NCBI GenBank assembly: GCA_009761415.1
Contig: QUOL01000003.1
Coordinates: 2,232,001 to 2,296,000 of the forward strand
Length of the DNA stretch: 64,000 nucleotides
Direction: 5' to 3'
DNA from: Sarcomyxa edulis
Lineage: Eukaryota > Basidiomycota > Agaricomycetes > Agaricales > Mycenaceae
In this document: positions 45,886 through 57,591 of the stretch, in pieces
Layout of the letters: each line of letters begins with the position of its first letter
Position numbering within the stretch: position 1 is the stretch's first letter
The notes under the pieces: model-generated
Seen by the model: only the letters and a program-made list of their open reading frames with translations
The model's database searches: none
Told to the model about the DNA's origin: nothing
Position numbers and translations under genes: made by a program

Positions 45886-47981
45886 CTAGTGATGATCGAC
45901 TGAAAACAACGAAGAAGACGGTCCGGGCGCATCAACGTCAGGCTTATTCAACACGCGTCGACTATGATGTCCCCGTCTGGATGACTCTGGATACTCACAG
46001 ACGAAATTCCGGCGCGCACATTGACTGTATCATCCAAATTGACGTCAGCTGCTATCCACGAGAAGCACGAAAGGAAATAATGCAAGGACATCCAACGATT
46101 GATGCGGAGGAACACGAGACGACGACGACAAAAAAAAAACGAAACAACGACACGTACTTGCAAGTCTGATCCGGATACTCCTCGCTCGGCCTTCCACATG
46201 CAATCTTCCTCTCCCTGCAGAACAAGCACGCCAATGTCTGCTGTCTCTTCTGTTTCCTCGGGACCGGTGGGCAAGGGTGAGATGGAGGTGAAGGGGCAGC
46301 ATAGAAGGGTAATTTTACAACTTCGTACTCCTGGCCGTTGGGTGGAGTCCACCCTGTCAAGATAGTTTCGTCGCGACGTGGGGGTAAGGGTATGCCCCCC
46401 TCTATGCCTGGACCACGTAAAGAATGCGGATACGAAGGAGACGAGGGAAATGCGGAAGATGGTAAGGCTAAATACGCATCATGTGGATTTGCGGATCGTT
46501 CGAATTCATGCGAAACCAAATCTTGCGCTAACTCCTCCTGTAGATGTGGCTGCGAAGAGCGAGAGAGAGAGATTGACTGGTCCTCCTCACGTCTCCGTCT
46601 CGGGCTGGAACAGGGACGATCCATGTGTATGTTTTCCCCCGTATTTTGTACAATATCTATGTGATATGGATTCATCGGGCGCCCAAGTCGGTGGTTCTGA
46701 TCCGCGGGGGTATACTCGCGTCCTCGTCGCTGCTCCATTTCCATTTCCATTTCCTGCGCCATCTCCATCTCTGGTAAAGCATTCGCGGAAAACGAAGCTG
46801 ACACGAACTGAGATGGCGACTGCTCGAAATCTTGTCTCTGCTGCAATGTTTGCAGATATTCGACATTTGGCTCAAGCTCAGAATACGACGACCGGGGGTT
46901 CGGTGGAACGGAGACTGATGGCGTGCATATGGAAGAATTAGAGTCGCAGTTGGAGTCATATGAAGCTAGGCTCTGTACAGATTCGTACGTTTCCGCGGAA
47001 TTCGAATAAGGCCCCAGAATTTCATAGTCATTGAAGGGACTCCAGGGGATAAGCGGAGAGATCTTTGTGAAGATAACTGTTAATTCCAGAACGACGCGGA
47101 ATGCTGATTAGGGGAATATATGTACCTGTTCTTGCTCGTATTCGCCCTGTACGTTTGACCATGGACCGGGGATTGGGAGCTGTTCGGTAAACAGTCCAGT
47201 AAAATCAACTGCTTCGGGTCTAAATTGGGCGTCATCATCGTGTATCATCTGCGATACATCAGTCGTCAATCCATCAGTACTAATGTTCTATTGTAGATCA
47301 GTCATGATGATATTGAAACTTACTTGATTAGTGTCGTCTAAAGCTTGAGAAAAACTATCGTGCGTCCTAGTTGCAGAGAACATGTCGAAGTCCACAGGGC
47401 TTGCCATTAACGATGATAAATTTGTCACACAGGTGTTCTGTTGTACGCGTCAACATATGTATTATCGTTTACAGGTGTAAGGGTTTACCTCGAAGTCAGA
47501 TGGACTTTGGGTTAATTCATAAGGAAAGGACTACCACGAGACGTGAATTAAGCATAAGATATCGGGGAGGATATAGAGCAGTGCGTACCTGGTCCGAATA
47601 CGGCGAGTCAAAAGAAGACGTCGACGCGTAGGGTGTAGATGTCGAGGATGATGATCGTTCGTGATAGTTCGATGTGGCGGGACTGGGGTGATAGAAGATG
47701 TCCTTCTCGAGTTCAGCAAGGTTGCATGGACGAGAAGAGTCAAGACATACCGGGTACAGACTGACAGAGGCATCTCGCAGACATGTCGACGACCCCCAAT
47801 CGTCAAAGAATATGCTACTGTCCAAGAAGGGTGAAAGAGCGTGTTGCTCGCTATGATACATGCCATTAGACACGTCCGAATAATTGGTGTGGTGCACTGG
47901 ACCGCACTCAGCTGGGGAATGCTGTTGCGGGTGTGGGGCATAGTAAGTGTCGTCGCGTTCTAACCACAAGACGTTGTCCAT
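45886..47981 (-). CDS. Zn2Cys6 transcription factor with C-terminal zinc cluster
   Basis: The ATG at 47981 starts MDNVLWLERDDTYYAP. The N-terminal two thirds are low complexity, Ser/Pro/Tyr-rich and acidic, typical of an activation region, and coded by several exons. The zinc cluster lies near the C-terminus: CLFCRERKIACGRPSEEYPD then QTC, and across an intron QCARRNFVCEYPESSRRG. This fits CX2CX6CX11CX2CX6C. The stop is at 45886, about 25 residues after the cluster. Basic residues just before it (VPRKQKRQQTLA) could serve nuclear import. Most fungal Zn2Cys6 proteins have the cluster at the N-terminus; C-terminal versions are known in basidiomycetes. No fungal-specific TF middle domain is visible. 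Target genes are unknown. Confidence 0.85.
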
Positions 47982-49066
47982 AGCGTATTGCGCTTTGAAC
48001 CGTACAAAAGTTATAGCAACGCGGTGTGTGGGGTATGGAGGAGTGTGGTGCAGCGAGGAGAGCTGTTGAGACGGGATTAGCCGAGTTCGGCCCAGGTGTT
48101 GTTCTTCTTGTCGTGAAAATCGCCTGCTGCCTGCAAGTCGTCATGGCTTCCCGAGGTCCTACAAAGAGGCAGTGATTGTATATCTCAGTCCAGTAATAAG
48201 GCAAATTCAGTACCCTCGTCCAGCAGCCAAATCTTGGGCGTCGGTCGTACATTAGAACTTCCTCGACAGAGAACTAACGACCTCTTATCTTCCCTTCTGT
48301 TAGTATGTTCCCACCCGGAAACTCACCAGGCTGGACAATAGCTTGATGATGAAGATAGCTTGATGATGGTCAAGTATGTGTAGCATGTAGAATATCGATG
48401 TTGTCGATGCGAACAGGATACAAGACGCCCCCGATAGTCATCAACCGACTCTACAGGCTGTGAAAACCTATCTCGATTGCAAGTTTGATTAACGGGAAAG
48501 CGCAGCTGAAAGAGTTCGGGGCAGTATTGTCAGGATACACATAGACGTCGAGACCTTGTCGAAATTGAATATTGATGGCCGGGAAGGAAGAGGAACGTGA
48601 ACGGAGAAAGTGTCAATTTGCATCGCGGGTTCGTCCGGCGTCGTTGGCCACAATGAAAAAGCCGTAGATTAATGTAGTGGAATATTCACGGCGGTGCTCA
48701 ACAGTAGGTAGACTTGTCGAGAACAATATGATGTTATCGAGATTCAACAGTGACTAGTTGACTGAAACTTGAAATTTTGACGAACGACATGATCGCACAG
48801 CCACGACACGTGACCTGCGCGCGTACGAGAGGATTGACGTGTCGTCAGATTGATACTCACGCGTAGACTAGTTTAGACTTATGGAACAACAATTCTTTCG
48901 AAGCATAATGGTGTCGTATGAGTGTGACAGAATATGCAAGAAAGGCGGAAGTGGGAAGATGGAAAGGAGAGAAGGAGTAGGGCTCTAATGCACTGCTGCC
49001 CATCAGCTGCTTGAAGAAAAAAGAAGAAAAAGCAACGCGACCGAGCTGAAGAAGACGATCTGATTC
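47982..49066. other. Long intergenic region upstream of the zinc-cluster gene
   Basis: About 1.1 kb without a convincing gene. The part near 47982-48300 may be 5' UTR, possibly with an intron. Open frames such as 48252-47908 lack a domain. Confidence 0.45.
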
Positions 49067-50753
49067 TCAGCCAAGCATACCCTCGCTGTCGGTACTAGAG
49101 CTGTTGATCTCGGAGTAGCGCGCAATTTTGAGCCGTTGTGAGGGTGGGATGAGCTTGTCGTCTTCAATATGGGCTACGCCGCCGGACAGGACTCCTACGC
49201 GTTTCATGGCGAGAAGATTCTATGACCAGCAAATATTAGGTCAGGTTGAAGGACGAAAGAGAAAGGAGAGACTCACATGAGCAGCGTTGGAGTGATCATA
49301 AACCCCACCAAAGAAAGCCGTCGTAGCATCTTTACCGATGCTCCGAGTGATGAAGTGACGGCCACCGGGATGTTCGTCAATGAATGTGGAGACGTCGTGG
49401 ATGAACCCAGAGATAAGGATGAGAGGGCGTTTCGTAGCTTGCTCTTGGACTGAAACAGAGAATCATGTCAGATTGGGACGACGAGAAATCGAAATCAAAA
49501 GACGTACAACTATCCCAACTAATGACAGGAAGATCGTTACTATCTGATGGCCAGGAAAGTCCTTCTTGAGTCTCTCTCAAACGTTTGAGCACCATCGTGA
49601 GCTGTCCCTTACGAACTTCATTATCGGGGAAGACCTATACACGACGTGTATTAGTTACAGAATGTTCAGAAGAATGGCGGTACGCACCTTCAGATGCGAC
49701 GCAAGTCCGAGCTGCTTGCACGTCCAGATAAACCATTTAGTTGGATCGTACTGGTACCATTTGATAGCGTTACGATAATCCATGGGGAATTGATGGTGGA
49801 AATTGTGGTAACCTTCGCCGATAGTGACGAATGCGGTGAACATGTGGTCCCTGGGTGTGTGCTTGTCGTCGAAGGGTGTTTCTCCAAGCCAATGAGCAAG
49901 AGAATTGACACAGAAGGTGGACTGCAGACGAATGAGCATAGGGATGATGACCGCTGCGAGTAGAAACTTACGTGTTGAACGATGACAAGACGAAGGACGC
50001 CGGCATAGACATATCCACCCCAAGGGTCGTTCCAGAGCAACCACGGAATGATGGTGGGGATAACGAAGCCACAGAGAAGGAGGAGTTGGAGATACCACTT
50101 ATGCTGCCATCTGACAACAGCATCGCGCGTGAGATCACTGACGTCTGCCGCACCGGGCTTTCTGCGAGGCTTGACAAGCAGCCAACCGATGTGGGACCAG
50201 TAAAAGCCTTTGTTGCCGCCGTAGGGATCAAGGTCGGTATCGGTATATCGGTGATGCGCACGGTGACCTCTAGACCACCATTTGATGGAGCCTTCGACTG
50301 CTCCTGCTCCAGCTAGAGCGAGGAAATATTGCAATGGCTTGCTCGCGTTGTAGGAGCGATGGGACCAGAAACGATGGTATCCTGCCGTGATGCCTGTAGC
50401 GCAATGGAATTAGAAAATATACTGCCACACAAGCAGTTATACGCACCGAGTCCGGTACAGAAATAATACAGGAAAGCAAAGAGGAAAGTCTGCCATCGCA
50501 AAGGCGTATAAAAAGCCCCAACGATACCGATGACCGGTGTCATACCGAGGATGGCAACATTGAGAAAGTTCAGATCCTTTGAGAGTGTGCGCCATGTAAT
50601 AGGAGGCAGAGCTTTCGTTGTTTTCATGATATGGGAGACATAGTTATCTGGGATGTCTGCATCGGTCAATTCTCTCTTGACTTGTGGGACCTTGGGTATC
50701 ATCGGAGGAGTGACGTCGGGGGGGACATCGCGTGTGTCGTAGACGGACACCAT
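49067..50753 (-). CDS. OLE1: Delta-9 fatty acid desaturase with C-terminal cytochrome b5 domain
   Basis: The ATG at 50753 starts [18 protein letters not shown]. Membrane segments surround the three histidine boxes that bind the di-iron centre: HRFWSHR (after an intron at about 50440-50390), HRAHHRYTD and [10 protein letters not shown]. Family text such as [20 protein letters not shown] and [18 protein letters not shown] is close to yeast Ole1. The C-terminal exons encode a cytochrome b5 domain ([17 protein letters not shown] with the haem His, then [11 protein letters not shown]) and end [11 protein letters not shown] with the stop at 49067. It would introduce the first double bond into stearoyl- and palmitoyl-CoA in the ER, using its own b5 domain as electron donor. 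At least four introns of about 50-60 bp. Frame intact. Confidence 0.95.
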
Positions 50754-51719
50754 GATGATAAAGGGAAGTAGGTACAGAAAAGCTTTTCGAGAGGACGCGA
50801 CCTTTATGCTCGAATGAGAAAGTTTGGGGCAGAGAAGCGCCGCTGAAAACGATCATGTTTCGTTCCGTTTTTGATGGGGATCCACCCCAAATTTCTGCGG
50901 TGACTATTTGTTCATGGCAGATGGAACGGCTAATCTGTTGCTCGATGTGTTGGTGCTCGTCATACTCCAGAGGGAGCTCGTTCTGCAATGCAAAAATTTT
51001 ATCTCAACGCAGTAGCATTTCCTTACCTAGCCATGGCAAGATCGACCCGAATGGCATTTTAACAACACTCTGGGGCTCTGGCAGTCTCAAAGACCGGATA
51101 TCACATGTATGTTTCGACCCAGAGATCGTAACCAATTGCAAGGCGATGTTTCTCCAAATTGCCCCAGTTCAAGACTCTGGGGCGGTTATTCCGATAGCCG
51201 TTGATAGCAGTTCTAAGATAGCTGGACGTCACATGACGAAAAATGCGAAAAACCTTGAGTACTCAACTTAAAGGCTATTTCTGGTGAAAGGAAACCAAGG
51301 AAAATCTAAACACCAAATTACAAACTATACGTTCTGGACTCACTGGCAATACGACATAGAATCATGGAGAGAGAATCATGCAAAAGTTGAGTGTCACAGA
51401 ACAACACGCGCATCGGCCGAGCCTCGGCCGGTGGAAGAAAGGTTTGAGTGGAAACTAATTCAGTTTCTCTGGAGCTGTGTTTTTCGTGGATCTGGTAAAT
51501 CTGTCACTGTTCAGAGTAGCAATGGAAGAATCACCTTGTACCAACTTGAAGCTTGGAAGTAGAAGTTCATTGTGAGTAAAATTCTCTTGAAAGAGCGATA
51601 AGACAACCTCAAATCGTGCGAGTAAATTGCAAACCCACTGTCAAATACACCGATTGTAGAGTCTTCGAGTTCTGGTCGAATCTTGATTCTTGACGAAAGT
51701 CACGGAAAAGTCACGTAGT
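50754..51719. other. Promoter/intergenic region of the desaturase
   Basis: About 970 bp with open frames (50855-51271, 51284-51562) that show no domain and no exon-like structure. Probably the upstream regulatory region of the desaturase. Confidence 0.45.
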
Positions 51720-51727
51720 CGTTCGGG

Positions 51728-52707
51728 AGGCCCCCGGAAGCTCCACCAAAGGATTGTCCGGTCAGATTGGCCTCAAATCTGCAACGTTTTCGGTCTCAAA
51801 TCTGCAATATCGGACAAGGGGTAACAGTGTCACGTTATTCTCACGGTGTGACTGCGCCAAAAACGTGACAAAATGTGGAATTACCACCGAAATTTTGTCG
51901 CCCTGACGTCGAGTATCGTTCTCGCCGGTCGAACGAAGATACTACTAATCTACAGGCCAATTGTTCACTAAGGTCAGGCTGGGGTTCGGGCCATCTTCCC
52001 TCCCGGGATACGCAGCTTCAGCGGCGCCGCAACCTTCTTCATCTCTGTGCACACCGGCCTCGTAACTTGAAGCGCATGCCATCGTGGTGTCACCTCTAGA
52101 GTGAGCGTATAGTGGAGACTGCCAGTGCCAACTGTAGTCATAGACTTTGGGCTCATACTATGGTATAGCAAATGTCGTATCGGGGCATATGTGTTTAGCT
52201 CGGACATGCGATTGAGTTGGTGACGACACGAGAATAAGGGACGGCAAACTTAGAATCCAGTTGTACGACACGTTCGGAACGCGTTGTTATGCCAGAGTGC
52301 CATAGTAGCCTCGCGTCTAGCATCAACGCGATCAACGCGATGGAGAGTTTTCCATTTTCGTCGAAGAGTCGGCTCTGTAATGTACAAAAGTGGAGCACTC
52401 ATCTTCGAAGCGACCTGACTTGTCGGAGCGACGAGCTCGCAGCCTGAGGTACTTGGAGTTGCAGTCCATCAGCAAGCGGTGGACACGATTCCGCTTCTGC
52501 AACAGCCGACTCGTAGTCTCAAGCCCAGTCACCTACACGTACGGTTCTGCCAAAAGTGTCAGCTCGAAGCCTAAAATCTGCAAAATCCGGACGAAGGTTC
52601 TGAGATTTTGGCTCCAAATCTGCAAAGTCTGGACAGCAAAATTTCCAAATTTCGCCCTCAAATCTGCTAAAATCCGGACAATCCGGTAGGGGAGCTTCCG
52701 GGGGCCT
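51728..52707. mobile_element. hAT-like non-autonomous DNA transposon, copy 2, 980 bp
   Basis: Apparently base-identical to 25952-26931 over the full 980 bp; all six-frame translations agree at a constant offset of 25776. It has its own 8-bp duplication, CGTTCGGG (51720-51727 and 52708-52715), different from copy 1, so it is an independent transposition and not a segmental duplication. Same orientation as copy 1. Confidence 0.95.
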
Positions 52708-52715
52708 CGTTCGGG

Positions 52716-53107
52716 TCAAATCGAATATTTGGTATGCGGGTCTGAGACAAACACACACCCAGATTTGGCATTTCATTCAAGTTGCGTTCAAGCTGTTCGA
52801 GTGCGCAAGAATGCCGGGTAATAATTTCAATTTCGTTCTGTTAATGCGAGCGCGTAAGATGAAAAGTTTTTGGTAAGCACATAACGCTATATCTTTCCCG
52901 AATCCTGATCGAGTAGCAGCCGAATCTTTAGCTAGAAGTTGGCAGAAGCACTCAGAGAAAACTATGGACGATTCTGGTAGTCGAAACCACATGAGAATAT
53001 CAAACTCACTCTGTCCAAAATCATTCGATCGAACGAGACAACACATATTGAGTTCACGTAATTTGAGTCCAAATCTAATCTGCCGATAGTACATCTATAG
53101 CGAGGTT
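52716..53107. other. Intergenic, no gene recognised
   Basis: Sequence between the hAT copy and the end of the first reductase gene. The open frame at 52777-53094 on the minus strand has no recognisable motif. Confidence 0.4.
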
Positions 53108-54530
53108 CTAGTTCTTCTTAGGCCTGATGACTGGAACTAAAGGTTGCTTGTCCCTGACCGCAGACGTGTTGAAGAAGAAACCGTTTTCTCTTCCGTCGCC
53201 CTGTTAAAAACTCAGAAACAATTCAGAGAAAGAAAGAGAGGAAAAGAAACGCACGACAAAAGTGCTAGGGAAGCCGGGATCGAATGGAATGATACTTTCC
53301 AAGTATGCGATCTGTTCACTGGTGAGGTCGATATCGAGAGCCTCAATGTTATCGTTAAGATGTTCGACTTTGCGACCACCGACAATGGGGAAGACGTATG
53401 GGGTCTTGAGGAGAAGATACGCGATGGCAACTGTGGCGTACATTCTGTCTGAGCATGGGAGAACGAGGTCTGATGATGAGACACTTACCAGAAGTGATGC
53501 TGCGAGCCCCAACCTCAGCTGCGACTTTCTCCAAAGCCCTACTCATTTTCACCTCATCCTCAGTGCGCTCCCACCTGGAGTCCAGAATAGTGCGTCCTTT
53601 CTCCCCGGTCTCCCGACGGCGTTGTTCCTCGGCATCGGTGCGCAATTTCCCCGCGGCGAGTACGTTCCAGGGAGCAAGAGCTAAACCTTCGGAACGTGCC
53701 ATGGGAATAATTTCACGCTCGAATGAGCGTTCCATAACATTCCAGGCCCCTTGGTAGATGACAAACGGGGTCTTGCCGCTTTGCTTTGCGTATTGGTTGG
53801 CTTTTGAGACGACCCATGCTGGGGTGTCGGATACACCCTAATTGTGCAGGCATTAGTGTTGATATCGACAGATAATAGGTGCGAGTACGCACCAGATACA
53901 AGACCTTGCCCTGAGCGACGAGGTGATGGAGACCGTTCATGACTTCCTCGACGGAGGTATTCCAGTCCCACCAGTGCAGATAGAGGATATCGATGTAGGT
54001 AGTACGTAATTTCTTGAGACTGGCTTCGACACTCAGGTGCATGGACTTGACGCTGTTGCCTGAGTAGACTCCTTGTTGTGGAATATCGTCCCGACCGCGC
54101 TTGTAGTTGGTCGTGTACTGGAAAGACAGATGAGGGTCGGTCTGCAGAGATAGATGGTATCAAGAAACATACTTTGGTGGCGATCACGAGCTGATCACGA
54201 ATGCCTCGTTTCTCGGCCCATTCACCGATGAACTCTTCTGAAGTTTCGTCCTGGCTACAAAGAAAGTCAGATGAAGTTTCGCAAGATATGTGCAATTACT
54301 CACTAAGCATTAGCAGTATCAATGAAATTACCACCCTTGTCGTAGTACGCGTCAAGGAGTTTGAAGCTGGCCTCCTTGTCCATAGAACCCATTCCATGAG
54401 CTGCCCATTTGTCCCCGATGCTCATAGCACCGAGTTGAATAGGCGAAACGTGAACGCCTGCATTTGGAGAGAGGCAGCGGAGACGTCCGAGCTTGGAGAC
54501 GGGTTCGGGTGCTGGGGCGAAAAGAGCCAT
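53108..54530 (-). CDS. Aryl-alcohol-dehydrogenase-like aldo-keto reductase, copy A
   Basis: The ATG at 54530 starts [20 protein letters not shown]. The aldo-keto reductase tetrad is visible: Asp in [10 protein letters not shown], Tyr in [13 protein letters not shown] (its codon split TA/C by a GT-AG intron), Lys in LVIATK and His in [10 protein letters not shown]. Cofactor-side blocks are [37 protein letters not shown] and [14 protein letters not shown]. It ends [11 protein letters not shown] with the stop at 53108. About six introns. The family (AKR9/AAD-like) reduces aryl aldehydes with NADPH, in wood- and litter-decay fungi linked to lignin-derived compounds; the actual substrate is not known. 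First of three tandem paralogues on the same strand. No obvious defect. Confidence 0.92.
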
Positions 54531-55106
54531 TGTTGGAGTGGAGGAGAGAGAGAGAGATCAAAGTCGATGCTGGCCCTTTCTCAAGTCGAACGTTTATATA
54601 CCAACGCATAATGGACAAGAATTGAGAGATATTGTTGCCGCTTCAGAATCCCAAGACGCGTATGCTTGCGGCAAGCAACGCGGCTGCTTATTATTAAGCT
54701 GCTGATTCAGACAGGGGTTCTGCATAAGAACATATCCGGTCTCGCGTCGCGTGTGGAGTGCATCAATAGATCGATAATGACCCGCTTATCTATGTTATCT
54801 GTAGTGGTGACTGGGCCTTCGATCTTCTATATATCGAACAGACTGACCTTATACAAGGATCAATCAAAACAGTTAGAAATCATGGAGGACTCCAAGAGGA
54901 CTCACCGTAGAGATATCGAATGATGATCGAACGTCGAACGTCGAACGATGAAAATAGTGGTGTCACACCGTAGTAGTATCACACGCGTGATGTCACAACG
55001 ACTTCCACTTGTCTAATATCGGATGGAGGACAGTTAGAGGACAGTTGTAACGATCGCGGACGAAGAACTTCGATTTTGACAGAGGTATTCTCCTCTCTAT
55101 ATGCCT
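54531..55106. other. Upstream region of reductase A
   Basis: No gene recognised. Unlike copies B and C, I find no CCG-N6-CGG plus GATATAC motif here. Confidence 0.4.
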
Positions 55107-55108
55107 TA

Positions 55109-55385
55109 CTGTATGCACGGGTGATAGTGCACAGTCACGCGTCACAAGGGCCTCCGTGCAGTGCACTTGCCCTTCCGGGTCACGGGTCACAGCCGGCTCT
55201 GTGCACTTGTCCCCACGTCACATTTTTTGTTTTTCCTCCATTTTTGCCTGTATTTAGCCCATTTTGAGGTCCAAAAATTTCTCCCGTGCACTTTTCGTGC
55301 ACGGTCACAGGTCACAAACCCATTTGTGCACTTCCTCCCGGACGTCACAAAATTTTGGTGTGTGCACTATCACCCGTGCATACAG
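55109..55385. mobile_element. Tc1/mariner-like MITE with TA duplication, 277 bp
   Basis: A perfect inverted repeat of about 25 bp (CTGTATGCACGGGTGATAGT at the left end, complement at the right) is flanked by TA on both sides (55107-55108 and 55386-55387). The interior repeats TGTGCACTT and CGTCAC words in both orientations. No coding capacity. It lies between reductase copies A and B. Confidence 0.75.
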
Positions 55386-55619
55386 TACATCATTCTTGTT
55401 TCTCTGACAAAATCTGCCACCGAACAAAGGTACTTAGTAGTCAGAACAGCTGAACCTCCCAAGAAAGCTACCTACGAACGCGAAAGAACGGCAGTGACTA
55501 GTCGTCTGCCAGTGAAGGCCAGATCACACTCAGCAAGCCAAGAAGGGCGTTTCAAAACTCAAGGATATTTTTATTCTGCTACTTATGCAACGGAGCCCAC
55601 ATCAATCTAGTCGATCATG

Positions 55620-57106
55620 CTAGTTCTTCTTCTGAGGTCTGATGACCGGAACTCCAGGTTGCTTGTCCGAGACAAAGGCACTGGTTTGAAGGAAGTTGTT
55701 TGAGGTCCCATCGCCCTGTGATAGCAGAAACGTTCACCACAATATATGACTGAAGGAAAAACCACACGTACGATGAATGTGCCGGGGAAACCAAGATCGA
55801 ACGGGATGATACTCTCCAAGTAGGCAACTTGTTCGGCAGTGAGGTCGACGTCGAGGGCTTCGACGTTAGCGAGGAGGTGCTCGACTTTGCGACCTCCGAC
55901 AATGGGGAATACGTAAGGAGTTTTGAGGAGGAGGTATGCGATGGCGACTACATAATGATTATGAGTTGATTGGGGTCAAGATATAAACCTGGGATAGCAC
56001 TTACCAGCTGTAATGCTCTTGGCTCCAACCTCAGCTGCAACCTTCTCCAACGCTCTGCTCATCTTGACTTCGGTTTCCGTGCGCTCCCAATTGGGATCCA
56101 AAATGGTGCGTCCCTTCTCCCCAGTCTCGCGACGGCGTTGCTCTTCAGCATCGGTGCGCAGCTTGCCACCAGCGAGGACGTTCCAAGGTGCAAGAGCTAG
56201 GCCTTTGAGATACGACGAGTGAGCCAATATAGACGACAGGACCGATAGTGTTACACATACCTTCAGAACGCGCCATAGGGATGATTTCACGCTCGAACGA
56301 GCGTTCCATCACGTTCCATGCACCTTGGTAAATGACAAAAGGTGTTTTACCAGTCAACCTAGCGTATGAGTTTGCTTTTGTGACCACCCAAGCTGGAGTA
56401 TCGGAGATACCCTGTTCGATTTGAAGAGGATGTAAGAAGTCATGGATATGATGTATGTTTAGATTGCTCACCAAGTATAGAACTTTGCCTTGAAGTATGA
56501 GAGTGTGGAGACCATTCATAACCTCTTCTACAGAGGTGTTCCAGTCCCACCAGTGGACGTATAAGATGTCGATGTAAGTGGTGCGTAATTTCTTGAGGCT
56601 GGCTTCGACGCTTATGTGCATAGATTTGACACTGTTGCCTGTGTAAACACCCTGCTGTTTGATATCATCCCTTCCGCGTTTGAAGTTGCTGGAATACTTG
56701 GTAAAAGATATGAGACGGAAGGCTAGGAAAACGGTCACGCGAGACACACCTTAGTAGCAATGATAAGTTGATCACGAATACCACGTTTCTCAGCCCATTC
56801 GCCGATGACTTGTTCTGAAGATTCATCCTGGCTATAGAGTGTGTTAGTATGAAGACGATGGCAAGATGTTCGCACTGACTAGTTGCTGGCAGTATCAATG
56901 AAGTTCCCGCCAGCGTCGTAATACGCGTCAAGAAGTTTGAAGCTGGCCTCCTTATCCATGGAACCCATTCCATACGCTGCCCATTTTTCTCCAATGCTTG
57001 CTGCACCGAGTTGAAGGGGAGAAACATGAACGCCAGCGTTCGGCGAAAGGCAACGAAGGCGGCCGAGATTGGTGGGTGGCGGTGGTGCTGGGGCGAAGAT
57101 AGACAT
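55620..57106 (-). CDS. Aryl-alcohol-dehydrogenase-like aldo-keto reductase, copy B
   Basis: The ATG at 57106 starts [20 protein letters not shown]. Same order as copy [11 protein letters not shown], a split Tyr codon (TA then C, donor GTCAGT) before [12 protein letters not shown], Lys in LVIATK, His in [10 protein letters not shown], then [20 protein letters not shown]. It ends [12 protein letters not shown] with the stop at 55620. Catalytic residues are all present and introns sit at the same places as in A and C, showing origin by tandem duplication. A CCG-N6-CGG motif lies 115 bp upstream of the ATG. Confidence 0.92.
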
Positions 57107-57220
57107 TTTGTTTGTTGCGAAAAGACACCATTATTCGAGGGTTATAAGTCTACCATGAGGCTACGTATTCTGTCGGCCAGAGCTCTAGAAGGATGACAAT
57201 TCTGAGATGAGTAAGTAATA

Positions 57221-57239
57221 CCGAGAAATCGGGATATAC
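57221..57239. promoter_or_regulatory. CCG-N6-CGG plus GATATAC motif upstream of reductase B
   Basis: CCGAGAAATCGGGATATAC. The CCG and CGG triplets are everted around 6 bp, a form bound by some Zn2Cys6 dimers. The same 19-bp word recurs twice upstream of copy C. Confidence 0.5.
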
Positions 57240-57591
57240 TGACGCGTTCTGGCGGCAAACTCTGCCGTAGCTTCCCTCCTCCTTATCGACAACTATCATG
57301 TCCAACTACAACGACTGAGTAGCTGATTGAGCGTGTACATATCTAGGGGCATTTCGGTGCTTCGAGCTTCAAACTCCACAGTTCAACTCAGGAACGTTCA
57401 ACCTGAAGATCATGATAATCGGCGATTGATCATACCGGCCGTTGGCAAACATTCAGACACACCGACACACTCACACACTCAAAGCCACTCAGGTTGGGTG
57501 GCATTGTGTTTCTTTTGTGTCTGTTATTTGCTCAGGCAACGCTCACTCTCCAGTGTCTACGCCAACCTATTCGCATGTATAAGGCACGTAA

